The notes below the pieces were generated by a model. It worked only from the letters and a program-made list of their open reading frames with translations, made no database searches and was not told the DNA's origin. Of a stretch of 21,310 nt of DNA, positions 7,080 through 14,977 are shown piece by piece. How positions within the stretch are numbered: the first letter of the stretch is position 1; each line of letters opens with the position of its first letter. The stretch spans positions 1 to 21,310 of the forward strand of contig JBBSEZ010000138.1 in the NCBI GenBank assembly GCA_038239195.1. Direction: 5' to 3'. Origin of the DNA: JBBSEZ01 sp038239195. Its GTDB lineage: Bacteria; Planctomycetota; Planctomycetia; Gemmatales; Gemmataceae. The translations under genes were made by a program, and so were the position numbers.

Positions 7080-8738
7080 ATGAACAAGCGACTTTGGCTC
7101 GTCTCCCTGGTGCTTTTGCTGGGCTGCGCCGTGCTGGCCGCCCCCGCGGACGAGCCGGAAAAGAAGAAGGCCCCCGAGAAGAAGGAGCCCGAGAAAAAGG
7201 GCCCCCCGTTTGGCCCGGGCGGTTTCCCGCCGTTCGGGAAGGGCCCCGGTGGCCCCGGCGGGCCGGGCGGGGCGATGGGCCAGGTTCGCAAGCTGGTCAA
7301 GCAGTTCGACAACGACGGCGACGGCCGGCTGAACAAGGAGGAGCGCAAGGCCGCCCGCGCCTTCCTCAAGAAGGAGCGGGCGGGCGGGAAGGGCGGCTTC
7401 GGCCCCGGCGGGCCCAAGGGCAAGGGCGGCTTCGGGATGGGCAACTTCGTGGCGAAGCTCCTGCTGGAGGCCCTCGACGCCGACAAGGACGGCAAGCTGA
7501 CCAGGGCCGAACTGACCGCCGGCGTGGAGCGCTTCTTCAAGCGCGCCGACAAGGACAAGAAAGGCGAGCTCGACGAGAAGGCCCTCGCCGACGAGTTGGG
7601 CCGCATCCTGCCGGTGCCGAAAGGCTTCGGCCCTCCCTGCGGCGGGCGGGGGGACCGGCTGGCCGGCGTCCTCGTCAAGCGCGCCGACGCCAACAAGGAC
7701 GGCAAGGTGACGCTCAAGGAGCTGGTGACCGCCGCGGAGGCGCTCTTCAAGGAGGCCGACAAGGACAAGAAAGGCACGCTCGACGAGAGCGCGGTCGTGG
7801 CGGCTGTCAACATCCTGTCCCCGCCGCCGAAGTTCGGCAAGGGCGGGTTTGGCAAGGGCAGTTTCGGCCCCGGCGGGATGAGCGCGGGCAACACCGGCGC
7901 CACGCCGATCAGCGACGGCAAGTACGTCGCCACGGTCTTCGGCAACGGCGTGGTCGCGGTCTACACGCTCGACGGCCAGCGGGCGTGGGGCAAGTTCGTC
8001 GAGTCGCCCCGGCTCATGTTCGGCCACGCCTCCTCGCCGCTCCTGCTCCAGGGCAAGTTGATCGTCCACGTCAAGGACCTGGTGGCCCTCGACGTCGCCA
8101 CGGGCAAGGAGGCCTGGCGCGTTGCCCTGCCGGCCTCGCACGCCAGCCCGGTCGCCACACGGTTGGGCAAGGAAGACGTCATCATCAGCCCGGCGGGGGC
8201 GGTCGTCCGCGCCCGCGACGGCAAGGTGCTGGCCCGGGAGAAGTTCAGCGCCTCGCAGAGCTCGCCGGTGGTCCACGGCGACACGATCTTCCTCTTCGGG
8301 GCCACGCTCGAAGCGCTGAAGCTCTCGCAGGGCAAGGGAGGGGAGGTGACCGTCGAGTCGCTCTGGAAGCGCGACGGCGCCCGCGAAATGCACCATCTCC
8401 CCTCTCCGCTGGTCCACGACGGTTTGCTCTACGGCGTCACCACGGCGGGGCTCCTCGACGCGATCGACGCGAAGACCGGGAAGGCCGTCTACCGCCAGCG
8501 GCTGGGCGGGAACCAGTACTACGGCAGCGTCGCCCTGGCCGGAAAGCTGCTCTACGCCATCGACACGAGCGGCCGGGCAGTGGTCTTCAAGCCGGGCCGG
8601 CGCTACGAGCGCGTCGCGGTCAACAAGCTCGAAGAGACGGGGAGTTGCCCGGTCTTCGTTGGCGGAGACCTCTACCTGCGCGGCAAGCAGAACCTCTACT
8701 GCGTGAGCGCGAAAGACAGGCCGAACGGGAGCGAGTGA
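7080..8738 (+). CDS. Secreted EF-hand protein with PQQ-like beta-propeller
   Basis: A 552-aa protein. ATG 7080 is chosen because AGGAG lies at 7070-7074 and a clear signal sequence follows (MNKRLWLVSLVLLLGCAVLAA). LLGC could be a lipobox with Cys16. A K/E/P- and G/P-rich linker follows. Five EF-hand loops start at residues 77, 133, 157, 203 and 227; loops 1, 2 and 4 are canonical 12-residue Ca sites (for example DNDGDGRLNKEE), while 3 and 5 (DKDKKGELDEKA type) lack the position-12 Glu. From about residue 275 a PQQ-like/WD-type propeller runs to the end (LVALDVATGKEAWRV, then LDAIDAKTGKAVYRQ). No catalytic residues were identified, so a binding or scaffold role outside the cytoplasm is likely. 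The EF-hand pairs resemble those of the CotH protein at the window start. It follows the sigma/LTxxQ relic by 20 bp. Confidence 0.9.
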   Translation: MNKRLWLVSLVLLLGCAVLAAPADEPEKKKAPEKKEPEKKGPPFGPGGFPPFGKGPGGPGGPGGAMGQVRKLVKQFDNDGDGRLNKEERKAARAFLKKERAGGKGGFGPGGPKGKGGFGMGNFVAKLLLEALDADKDGKLTRAELTAGVERFFKRADKDKKGELDEKALADELGRILPVPKGFGPPCGGRGDRLAGVLVKRADANKDGKVTLKELVTAAEALFKEADKDKKGTLDESAVVAAVNILSPPPKFGKGGFGKGSFGPGGMSAGNTGATPISDGKYVATVFGNGVVAVYTLDGQRAWGKFVESPRLMFGHASSPLLLQGKLIVHVKDLVALDVATGKEAWRVALPASHASPVATRLGKEDVIISPAGAVVRARDGKVLAREKFSASQSSPVVHGDTIFLFGATLEALKLSQGKGGEVTVESLWKRDGAREMHHLPSPLVHDGLLYGVTTAGLLDAIDAKTGKAVYRQRLGGNQYYGSVALAGKLLYAIDTSGRAVVFKPGRRYERVAVNKLEETGSCPVFVGGDLYLRGKQNLYCVSAKDRPNGSE

Positions 8739-8767
8739 GGGACGGTTTTGGGTGCCCCTCTCAATGA

Positions 8768-8836
8768 GGGCGAGCGGGGGGCGTGAGCCCCTGTTGTAGC
8801 CGTTTCAACAGGGGGCTAATGCCCCCCCGCTCGCCC
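8768..8836. terminator. Long hairpin between convergent genes, probable bidirectional terminator / repeat element
   Basis: The left arm 8768-8796 (GGGCGAGCGGGGGGC, then GAGCCCCTGTTG) pairs with the right arm 8806-8836 (CAACAGGGGGCT, then GCCCCCCCGCTCGCCC) around a 9-nt loop, with only small interior mismatches. It fills the gap between two convergent stops (8738 and 8841). The length and regularity suggest an interspersed palindromic repeat reused as a terminator. Confidence 0.7.
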
Positions 8837-8840
8837 ACGC

Positions 8841-9503
8841 CTATTCGGAACGGACGAGCTTTCCCGCCAACTGTTCCACCGCCGCCAGGGCTTTCCGCTC
8901 GTAGTCGCCTTGCGTCAACGGCGGGACGGCCTTCTCGGGCGGGCTGTATTCGGTGACGCGCGAGCCTTCCACCCGCACGACCGCGGGCCGGGTGACTTTC
9001 CGGGGCCAGCCCCCCGGCGGGAGGGCGACCTGGAGCTCGCGCGGCCAGAACTCGACGCGGTACGCCTCGCCCGCGGGCTCCTCGAACACCATGATGGAGG
9101 TCCCGCGCCAGGGGTCGTCGCGGTCCTCGGGCGGGTAAAGGTAGGCCCCCTCCACGCTTATGTTGCCGAAAGGGCTACCCTTGTACCAGGTGAGTGGCCT
9201 CCTCGGGGGGGGGCGCTGAAGTTCGAGTGCGGCGCGGGCCAGCGGTTCGCCTGCCCCGATCAACCTTACCCGGGACTGGCTCAGGTTCGGGTCGTCCATC
9301 TCGCGCTCCACGCGCGCCATCTCCCTGTAATCCGCTATACTCGGACTGCTGCCGATCTTGTCCGAAGCGACGTAAAGGGCCCAGCGGCCTTCCTCGGTGC
9401 CCTTGAGCCAAAAGGCCACTTTGACCGGGATGCTGGCATGGATCCGGTCGAGGAACTCCGCCCCCGCGTCGATTTGCTCCCTCACCAGCGAGCCCTGATC
9501 CAT
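8841..9503 (-). CDS. Unrecognised protein encoded with a HEPN protein
   Basis: A 220-aa protein from ATG 9503. The frame is open further upstream to 10010, but there it is antisense-like text overlapping the HEPN gene, so the short form is taken. It begins inside the last 22 nt of the HEPN gene, indicating translational coupling. I cannot name the family. Visible features are an N-terminal helix (REQIDAGAEFLDRIHA), a beta-rich FWLKGTEEGRWALYVAS stretch, a mid-region VRLIGAGEPLARAALEL, a WYKGSPFGNISVEGAYLYPP strand/turn segment, and a separate C-terminal beta region (VEFWPRELQVALPPGGWP) ending in a basic helix. No signal peptide or membrane segments. The pairing suggests it is the functional partner of the HEPN protein, perhaps its antidote or adaptor; this is inference. 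Confidence 0.8.
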   Translation of the reverse strand: MDQGSLVREQIDAGAEFLDRIHASIPVKVAFWLKGTEEGRWALYVASDKIGSSPSIADYREMARVEREMDDPNLSQSRVRLIGAGEPLARAALELQRPPPRRPLTWYKGSPFGNISVEGAYLYPPEDRDDPWRGTSIMVFEEPAGEAYRVEFWPRELQVALPPGGWPRKVTRPAVVRVEGSRVTEYSPPEKAVPPLTQGDYERKALAAVEQLAGKLVRSE

Positions 9504-9904
9504 TGCAGCACCCCGTTTGCGTTGTCGGTGACGGCGGTTACGAGTTTCCGCGCCTGCGATTCGTCCTTGATCCGGTAGCGATCCTGCTCGCTCCAGCCGA
9601 TGACGATCTCCCAGTAGGCGTTCAGGACCGGGTTCTTGCTCCCGTCGTCCGCGAGGTCTTTCGCCAGACCGGTCAGTGCGACCAACTCTTCGAGGCCGTG
9701 CGTCCAGCATTTCTCGGAGAACCGCTTCTCGACAAAGACCACCTGCGGCTCCCGGACCAGCCGGACGAGGACGCAGGACTTGAGCGCGCACTCGATGGCG
9801 TACCCGGCCAGGTAGTAGGCGCCGGACCACCGATGGGCCGCGAGGAGGGCCTGCGCGTCGAGGGCGCGTTCCTCCGCGAGTTGCTGCCACTCGGCCCTGT
9901 CCAT
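9482..9904 (-). CDS. HEPN-domain protein
   Basis: A 140-aa helical protein. The first helices (WQQLAEERALDAQALLAAH, then WSGAYYLAGYAIECALKS at 26-43) are the classic HEPN start, and the conserved HGLEEL lies at 69-74. A canonical RNase Rx4-6H motif is not clear, so nuclease activity is uncertain. HEPN proteins are often toxins paired with nucleotidyltransferases (MNT) or act as nucleotide- or RNA-binding adaptors; here the partner is a non-MNT protein that overlaps its 3' end. The start at 9904 lacks a strong Shine-Dalgarno, so a weak or leaderless start is possible. It is divergent from the oxygenase gene across 123 bp, which must contain both promoters. Confidence 0.85.
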   Translation of the reverse strand: MDRAEWQQLAEERALDAQALLAAHRWSGAYYLAGYAIECALKSCVLVRLVREPQVVFVEKRFSEKCWTHGLEELVALTGLAKDLADDGSKNPVLNAYWEIVIGWSEQDRYRIKDESQARKLVTAVTDNANGVLQWIRARW

Positions 9905-10027
9905 CGGAGGGCCCCATTTTCGGGGATCGTTCGTCAGGCTTCCCGCGTAGGATGTATGGTAACATGCCCTGGATGGGGCGCCTACCGGGCAAGGGCCCCT
10001 GCCATTCCATCAGCGGAGGCCGTTCCC

Positions 10028-10633
10028 ATGATCCGCGAAGCGCTCGATGGCGAGACCATCTTCGCGATAAGGGAGTTCCTGGGCCCGGAAGAGTGCGACC
10101 AACTGATCGCGCTCAGCGAATCGATCGGCTACCAGGCGGCCGGGCTGGGAGACGAGGTCGTCTTGCAGCTGCGCAACAACGGCCGGGCGTTCCTCGAAGA
10201 CCGCGACCTGGCCGCGAAGCTCTGGCACAAAGCCCGGCCCTTCCTCTCCGCGCGCCGGGAAGGGTGGGAGGCCTGCGGGCTGCACGAGCGCTTCCGCTTC
10301 TACCGCTACGAGGCCGCGGAGATGTTTGCCCCTCACTACGATGGCTGCGTCAGCCGGGGAGAGGACGAGGTGAGCCAGCTGACGTTCATGATCTACCTGA
10401 ACGGGGAGTGCGAGGGAGGAGAGACGAGGTTTTACCAGCGCAACGCTGTCCTCCGGTTCGAGGTGGCCCCCGAGCGGGGCAAAGCGCTGATCTTCGAGCA
10501 CGCCCAGATGCACGAGGGCGCCCCCGTGGTGGCGGGCCGTAAGTACGTCTTGCGCACCGACGTGATGTACCGCCGGGGAGTGAAAGGCGGCGCCGTTGGC
10601 GCGGAGGCCCTCGATGCCGAAAGAACTCGATGA
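10028..10633 (+). CDS. 2OG-Fe(II) oxygenase, prolyl 4-hydroxylase-like
   Basis: A 201-aa protein from ATG 10028, preceded by GGAG (about 10015). Open frame continues upstream but lies opposite the HEPN gene. It has the double-stranded beta-helix iron site: HYD (H103, D105) and distal H162 in MHEGAPV, with K172 and R176 in GRKYVLRTD positioned to bind 2-oxoglutarate. ERFRFYRYEAAEMFAPHYD and FMIYLNGECEGGETRFY are typical of the P4Hc branch. It should hydroxylate a prolyl or similar residue in a protein or peptide using O2 and 2-oxoglutarate in the cytoplasm; no signal peptide is seen. It overlaps the DUF2262 gene by 20 nt, so the two are co-translated. Confidence 0.92.
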   Translation: MIREALDGETIFAIREFLGPEECDQLIALSESIGYQAAGLGDEVVLQLRNNGRAFLEDRDLAAKLWHKARPFLSARREGWEACGLHERFRFYRYEAAEMFAPHYDGCVSRGEDEVSQLTFMIYLNGECEGGETRFYQRNAVLRFEVAPERGKALIFEHAQMHEGAPVVAGRKYVLRTDVMYRRGVKGGAVGAEALDAERTR

Positions 10634-11039
10634 CCCACTGCTCGGCCGCCTGGAATGGGACGACGCCCTCGACTGGTGGGCCGGGGTGCTCGACCTCGAG
10701 CCCGGCCAGCGGGTCGAGGTCTTCATCGACTTCCACGCGGAAGAAGACGTTCTTGCCGACGTCCTCTCGCGAGCCCGCCTCGGCCTGGCGCGCATTCGGA
10801 GGTTGGGCCCCGAGTACCGCCGGTGGACGGCCAGGCAACTGCTCGATCGACGCTGGAACTGTCACGAGCCAATGACCGTGGACGACATTACCGAGCTGCT
10901 GAAGGTGGCTTCCATCAGCTTCGCCTCCGACGGCGCCGCGCGGGTGTATTGGGACGATGAGGACGTGTTGTTCGGCGGGCACAACGTCGTGACGGAGATT
11001 GGGCCAGACGGAAAGTGTCTGGGAGCGGGGATGGAGTGA
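10614..11039 (+). CDS. DUF2262-type protein
   Basis: A 141-aa protein. ATG 10614 is chosen because GGAGG (10603-10607) sits six bases upstream, inside the end of the oxygenase gene. It matches the DUF2262 layout: DPLLGRLEWDDALDWWAG at the start, a VEVFIDF strand, a helical middle, then DDITELLKVASISFASDG and the signature YWDDEDVLFGGHNVV near the C-terminus. Such domains occur as stand-alone cytosolic proteins of unknown function, some in polymorphic-toxin immunity contexts. No toxin gene is adjacent, so an immunity role is not supported here. It ends 10 bp before the hairpin at 11050. Confidence 0.8.
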   Translation: MPKELDDPLLGRLEWDDALDWWAGVLDLEPGQRVEVFIDFHAEEDVLADVLSRARLGLARIRRLGPEYRRWTARQLLDRRWNCHEPMTVDDITELLKVASISFASDGAARVYWDDEDVLFGGHNVVTEIGPDGKCLGAGME

Positions 11040-11049
11040 CAGGGCGCGC

Positions 11050-11104
11050 ACAACAGCCCGGCGCACCAGCGAGGAACGTCCTCGCTGGCGCGCCGGGCTG
11101 TTGT
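11050..11104. terminator. Near-perfect 55-bp hairpin between convergent genes
   Basis: ACAACAGCCCGGCGC plus CCAGCGAGGA pairs with TCCTCGCTGG plus GCGCCGGGCTGTTGT around a 3-nt ACG loop, with a single mismatch position. It lies between the DUF2262 stop (11039) and the convergent stop at 11129, and should terminate both transcripts. Its sequence differs from the hairpin at 8768-8836. Confidence 0.75.
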
Positions 11105-11128
11105 CGGCCTCGGCTGCCGGGCAATCGG

Positions 11129-11533
11129 TTACAGCTTTTTCGGCAGCTTCTTGCTCAGCGCGTCCGGCATGAGCTTCAGCTTCGCCTTGCTCGCCGGCAC
11201 CTTGTTGTCGTCCTTGTACTCGAGGTCGAGGACCTTGGGCGGGCTGTCGCTGGTGTCGAGGGTCAGAGTGACGTCCGCCTTGTACTCCTTCTTCGTGACT
11301 TTGCCGAAGTACTTCATCTTGATGTTCATCGTGAGCCGCCCCGCCTTGGGAGAGCTTTCCTTGTACTCGATGAGGGCGGCATTCTTGGCCGTCGGGTGAG
11401 CGGCCCCCACCACGTCCTTGCCCAGCACCTCCGCCAGCTTGTCGTCGATCTTGTTCGGGGCCGCGGCCAGGATCGCGCCGCCCAGCACGAACGTGCTCAC
11501 CGCCGCCAGCCACAGAACCTTGCTGTTCCGCAT
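11129..11533 (-). CDS. Small secreted basic protein, unrecognised
   Basis: A 134-aa protein starting at ATG 11533, chosen over an upstream start at 11608 because AAAGGAAA precedes it and a signal peptide begins there (MRNSKVLWLAAVSTFVLGGAILAAA). The mature part is about 110 aa, lysine-rich and mostly beta-prone (RLTMNIKMKYFGKVTKKEY, KADVTLTLD, KVLDLEYKDDN), ending in KKLPKKL. No known domain was recognised. It probably folds as a small periplasmic or extracellular beta-sheet domain. It lies downstream of the small membrane protein gene in the same direction, 174 bp away. Confidence 0.8.
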   Translation of the reverse strand: MRNSKVLWLAAVSTFVLGGAILAAAPNKIDDKLAEVLGKDVVGAAHPTAKNAALIEYKESSPKAGRLTMNIKMKYFGKVTKKEYKADVTLTLDTSDSPPKVLDLEYKDDNKVPASKAKLKLMPDALSKKLPKKL

Positions 11534-11707
11534 GCGAGAATTTCCTTTGTGACCCGTGCCGATTCCGACGTTGTGGGCCTCGGCCTGCTCCTGCGCGGAG
11601 CAAAGCACGGAGGCCGGCGAGAAGCGTCAACGCGCGACGTCGCCGGCCCTCTTTTCAGACTACTCGAACAACTTTCGCCCGGCGAACGGGCCCCTGAAAG
11701 AGACCGC

Positions 11708-11872
11708 TCACCGATAGGAACCGCGCCCCTGGAAGACCCGGAACAGGACGACGATCAGGATCACGACGAGGAGCAGGTGAATCAGGTTGCCGGCAGCGGG
11801 GACCGTAACCCAGCCGATCAGCCAGAGGATGACCAGGATGAGAAGGATGGTCTCGAGCGCGTAGCGTGGCAT
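11708..11872 (-). CDS. 54-aa two-helix membrane protein (Lmo0937/DUF5670-like)
   Basis: Minus-strand ATG at 11872 preceded by a perfect AAAGGAGGT (plus-strand 11881-11889, about 8 bases away). The product, beginning MPRYALETILLILVILWLIG, is two hydrophobic helices (residues 6-24 and 28-45) joined by a PAAGN turn, with a basic tail FRVFQGRGSYR. This matches the very small Lmo0937/DUF5670-type membrane proteins, which are often stress-induced in other bacteria. It is too short for many gene callers; the excellent ribosome-binding site and hydrophobic pattern make it convincing. Confidence 0.82.
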   Translation of the reverse strand: MPRYALETILLILVILWLIGWVTVPAAGNLIHLLLVVILIVVLFRVFQGRGSYR

Positions 11873-11880
11873 GGTGGATA

Positions 11881-11889
11881 ACCTCCTTT
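11881..11889 (-). promoter_or_regulatory. Strong ribosome-binding site for the 54-aa gene
   Basis: The minus strand reads AAAGGAGGT, fully complementary to the 16S 3' end core, followed by TATCCACC and ATG. It is among the strongest Shine-Dalgarno sites in the window and implies high expression of this tiny gene. Confidence 0.75.
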
Positions 11890-12055
11890 GACGCCGGACG
11901 ACAAGGAACGGATCGGGGCCCTCGAGCGCGGCCCTGGCGTTTGGGCCCGCTCCCCCGACCGCGTGCGTACTGTCTTTCCGGGCTCTCCTACCATCGGTGC
12001 ATTTTCGGCGCCGCAGGAGAGGTATCGCACCGGGAATGTCCGAAATCGTTCGAGC

Positions 12056-14977
12056 TCACCCCTTCGGCAACTGCTCCGCGATCACCTCCAACGGATGCAG
12101 CGCCCGCCTCCCGGCGAGGTCGTGGACCTGGTGGCGGCACGACGTCCCCGGCGCCACCACCAGCGCCTCCGGCGCCTTGGCCAGCGCCGGCAGCAAGGCC
12201 AGGTTGGCGATCTTCACGCTCACGTCGTAATGCGCCTTCTCGAAGCCGAACGACCCCGCCATGCCGCAACAGCCGGCGTCCAGCACCTCGACCTCCAACT
12301 CGGGCACCAGCCGCAGCAGCGGCGCGCTCGCCCCCACCCCCAACAGTGCCTTCTGGTGGCAGTGGCCATGCAGGATGCACTTCTCCGCGCGCGGCCTCAG
12401 CGCCAGCTCGCAGCGGCCTCCCTTGACCTCGTCGGCCAGCCAGCCATCGGCCAGCCGCGCCGCGGCCGCCACGCGCCGCGTGTCCTCGCCGGGCACCAGC
12501 TCCGGCCACTCGTCGGCCAGGGTCAGCAGGCAGCTCGGCTCCAGGCCCAGGATTGGCGTGCCATCCGCGATTCGCCGCGCCAGCGCAGGCGCCTCCGCCT
12601 GGACCATCGCCTTGGCCCGATGGAGGAAGCCCTTGCTGATGAGCACCCGACCGCAGCAGAAATCGGTGAGCTCGACCGCACGGCCGGCGCGCTCCAGCAC
12701 GCGCACCGCCGCCTTGCCGACGGCCGGCTCGTTGTACGCCGTGAAGCAGTCGGCCAGCAGCAGCGCCTTCCCGGCCCGTCCGGCGTTGGCGTCGGGCCTG
12801 TGCTTGCGGAACCAGCGGCGCAGGTGGTTGCGGTGCAGCGGCGGGAGGCTCCGGCGCCGGTCGATGCCGGCGACCTGCTCCAACACCCAGCGGAAGGCGC
12901 CGCGCCGCTGCGCCCAGTTAATCAACGGCGCGAACGGCGCTCCCAGACGATTGAGATGGGGAATGGCGGCAACGAGCAGATGGCCGAGCGGGCGCGGGCG
13001 GCGCTCGTAGTAGAACTGCAACAGCTCCGCCTTGTGCTTGGCCACGTCCACGTTGCTCGGGCACTCCGACTTGCACGCCTTGCACATCAAGCACAGGTCG
13101 AACACCTCGTGTACCCAGCGCTCGCGCAGGGCGCGCGGCTCCCCCCGGACGTCCACACCCGCCGCGAGGGCGTGGCGCAGGGCGTTGGCCCGGCCGCGCG
13201 TGTTGTCGCGCTCGTCGAGGGTGGCGCGGAACGACGGGCACATGGCCCCGCCCTGGGTCTTGCGACACGCGCCGTTGCCGTTGCACATCTCGACCGAGCG
13301 CAAGAAGCCCTCCTGCTTCGCGTAGTCGAACACCGTGATCGGCTCGGCGGGGGCGTACCCGGGGGGGTAGCGCAGGTTCTCCGTCATGGGCGGGCCATCG
13401 ACGACCTTGCCGGGGTTGAGCAGGCGCTGCGGGTCGAAGGCCTGCTTGACGCGGCAAAAGGCGTCGTAAACCACCGGGCCGAACATCTTGCGGTTCCACT
13501 CGCTGCGACACAGCCCGTCGCCGTGCTCGCCGCTCAGCGATCCGCCGAACTCCAGCACGAGGTCGGTCACGTCCTCCGCGATGCGGCGCATGGTCGCCAC
13601 CTCGTCGGCGTCCTTGAGGTTCAGCACCGGCCGTACGTGCAGGCAGCCGACGCTGGCGTGTCCGTAGAAGGCGCCGTCGGTGCCGTGGCGGTGCAACACC
13701 TCTCGGAAGCGCGTCACGAACTCCGGCAGGCGCTCGGGGCTCACCGCCGCGTCCTCGACGAACGTGACCGGCTTGCGATCGCCTCGCATTCCGTAGAGCA
13801 ACGGCATCGCCGCGCGGCGCAGGTTCCACAGGGGCTCGCGCACGCCCGCGGCCAGGGCCGGCACGGCCGCGATCAGCCCCTCGACGCCCTGGAGGTTTCG
13901 CCGCAACTTCTCGACGCGCTCGGCGACCTCGCCCTCCTCGTCGCCGCTGAACTCCACCATGAACACGGCGCGGGCGCGGTCGTCGATCGGCCTGCGGGCG
14001 TCGCGCAATGCCAAATTTCCCGCCGTGAGTTGCAAGAGCAGGTGGTCCATCAGCTCCACGGCGGAGGGGCCAAGTTCCAGACAGGCGGGCAGGGCGCTCA
14101 TGGCGGCGCCAAGGCTGGCGAACTGCGGGACGAGCAGCCCGCGCACGCGCGGCCGGGGCACCAGGCGCAGCTCGGCCTCGGTGACGACGGCGAGGCTGCC
14201 CTCCGAGCCGACGATGAGCTGGTGCAGGCCGACGTTGGGGGCGGACTGCTCGACCAGCCCGGCGCGCATGGCGTCGAGGTTGTACCCACTGACGCGGCGC
14301 AGGATGCGCGGGAAGCGCCTGGCGATCTCGTCCTGGTGCAAGTGGGCGAGGTCGCGAACGGCGCGGTAGGCGCCGGCGGCGAGCGTCTTGCCGTTGGCGG
14401 CGCGCTCCCACTCGGCGGGGCTGAGCGGGCCGAACGTGGCGGTCGAGCCGTCGGCGAGGACGACGCCGAGGCCGCGCACGTGGTCGAGCGTCTTGCCGTG
14501 GACGATGGAGCGGGCGCCGGCGGAGTTGTTGCCGATCATCCCGCCGAGGTTGGCCCGACTGGCGGTGGCCACGTCGGGGCCGAACTGTAGGTCGTGCTCC
14601 TCCAGGGCGCGGTTGAGCGTGTCGAGCACGACGCCGGGCTGCACGCGCGCGACGCGCGCCGTGGGATCGAGGTCGAGGATGGCGTTGAGATATTTGCTAC
14701 AGTCGAGCACGATGCCGGGGCCGATGGCCTGGCCCGACAGGCTGGTGCCGCCGCCGCGGGCCGTGATCGGCACGCGCATCTCTCCGGCGATCTGCACGGT
14801 GGCGACGACGTCCTCGACGTTGCGCGGCACGACGACGCCGAGCGGCTCGATCTGGTAGATGCTGGCGTCGGTGCTGTAGAGCCGGCGCGACCCCGGGTCG
14901 AAGCGGACCTCGCCAGCCACGTGGTGGCGCAAATGGCGGGCGAGGGCATCGCTCTGTAGTTCGGTGAAGGTGGTCAT
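12056..14977 (-). CDS. FAD-binding and Fe-S oxidoreductase (D-2-hydroxyacid dehydrogenase type, YdiJ-like)
   Basis: A 973-aa two-part enzyme. The N-terminal half is a PCMH-type FAD domain (ITARGGGTSLSGQ at 71-83, GGMIGNNSAGARS at 145-157) followed by the FAD-oxidase C domain with SGEHGDG at about 480-487. The C-terminal half has two ferredoxin-like clusters (CNGNGACRKTQGGAMCPS at about 564-581; CLMCKACKSECPS at about 629-641) and two CCG motifs (DFCCGRVL, about 771; DAGCCGMAG, about 900) of the GlpC/HdrB type. Together this is the fused GlcD-GlcF arrangement of E. coli YdiJ and relatives, which oxidise D-2-hydroxyglutarate or D-lactate and pass electrons to the respiratory chain. The exact substrate is not readable from sequence. 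The start at 14977 begins the conserved text; the in-frame upstream extension to 15088 overlaps the divergent gene. No signal peptide. Confidence 0.93.
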   Translation of the reverse strand: MTTFTELQSDALARHLRHHVAGEVRFDPGSRRLYSTDASIYQIEPLGVVVPRNVEDVVATVQIAGEMRVPITARGGGTSLSGQAIGPGIVLDCSKYLNAILDLDPTARVARVQPGVVLDTLNRALEEHDLQFGPDVATASRANLGGMIGNNSAGARSIVHGKTLDHVRGLGVVLADGSTATFGPLSPAEWERAANGKTLAAGAYRAVRDLAHLHQDEIARRFPRILRRVSGYNLDAMRAGLVEQSAPNVGLHQLIVGSEGSLAVVTEAELRLVPRPRVRGLLVPQFASLGAAMSALPACLELGPSAVELMDHLLLQLTAGNLALRDARRPIDDRARAVFMVEFSGDEEGEVAERVEKLRRNLQGVEGLIAAVPALAAGVREPLWNLRRAAMPLLYGMRGDRKPVTFVEDAAVSPERLPEFVTRFREVLHRHGTDGAFYGHASVGCLHVRPVLNLKDADEVATMRRIAEDVTDLVLEFGGSLSGEHGDGLCRSEWNRKMFGPVVYDAFCRVKQAFDPQRLLNPGKVVDGPPMTENLRYPPGYAPAEPITVFDYAKQEGFLRSVEMCNGNGACRKTQGGAMCPSFRATLDERDNTRGRANALRHALAAGVDVRGEPRALRERWVHEVFDLCLMCKACKSECPSNVDVAKHKAELLQFYYERRPRPLGHLLVAAIPHLNRLGAPFAPLINWAQRRGAFRWVLEQVAGIDRRRSLPPLHRNHLRRWFRKHRPDANAGRAGKALLLADCFTAYNEPAVGKAAVRVLERAGRAVELTDFCCGRVLISKGFLHRAKAMVQAEAPALARRIADGTPILGLEPSCLLTLADEWPELVPGEDTRRVAAAARLADGWLADEVKGGRCELALRPRAEKCILHGHCHQKALLGVGASAPLLRLVPELEVEVLDAGCCGMAGSFGFEKAHYDVSVKIANLALLPALAKAPEALVVAPGTSCRHQVHDLAGRRALHPLEVIAEQLPKG

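Noticed and set aside
6390..8417. A 675-codon minus-strand open frame opposite the EF-hand/PQQ gene
   Set aside because: It mirrors the repetitive EF-hand and propeller codons of a clearly real gene; no family resemblance.
11888..14590. A 900-codon open frame on the plus strand
   Set aside because: It is antisense to the FAD/Fe-S enzyme, whose motifs are unmistakable. Its text is a repetitive Arg/Gln/His/Ala composition typical of the complement of GC-rich coding DNA.
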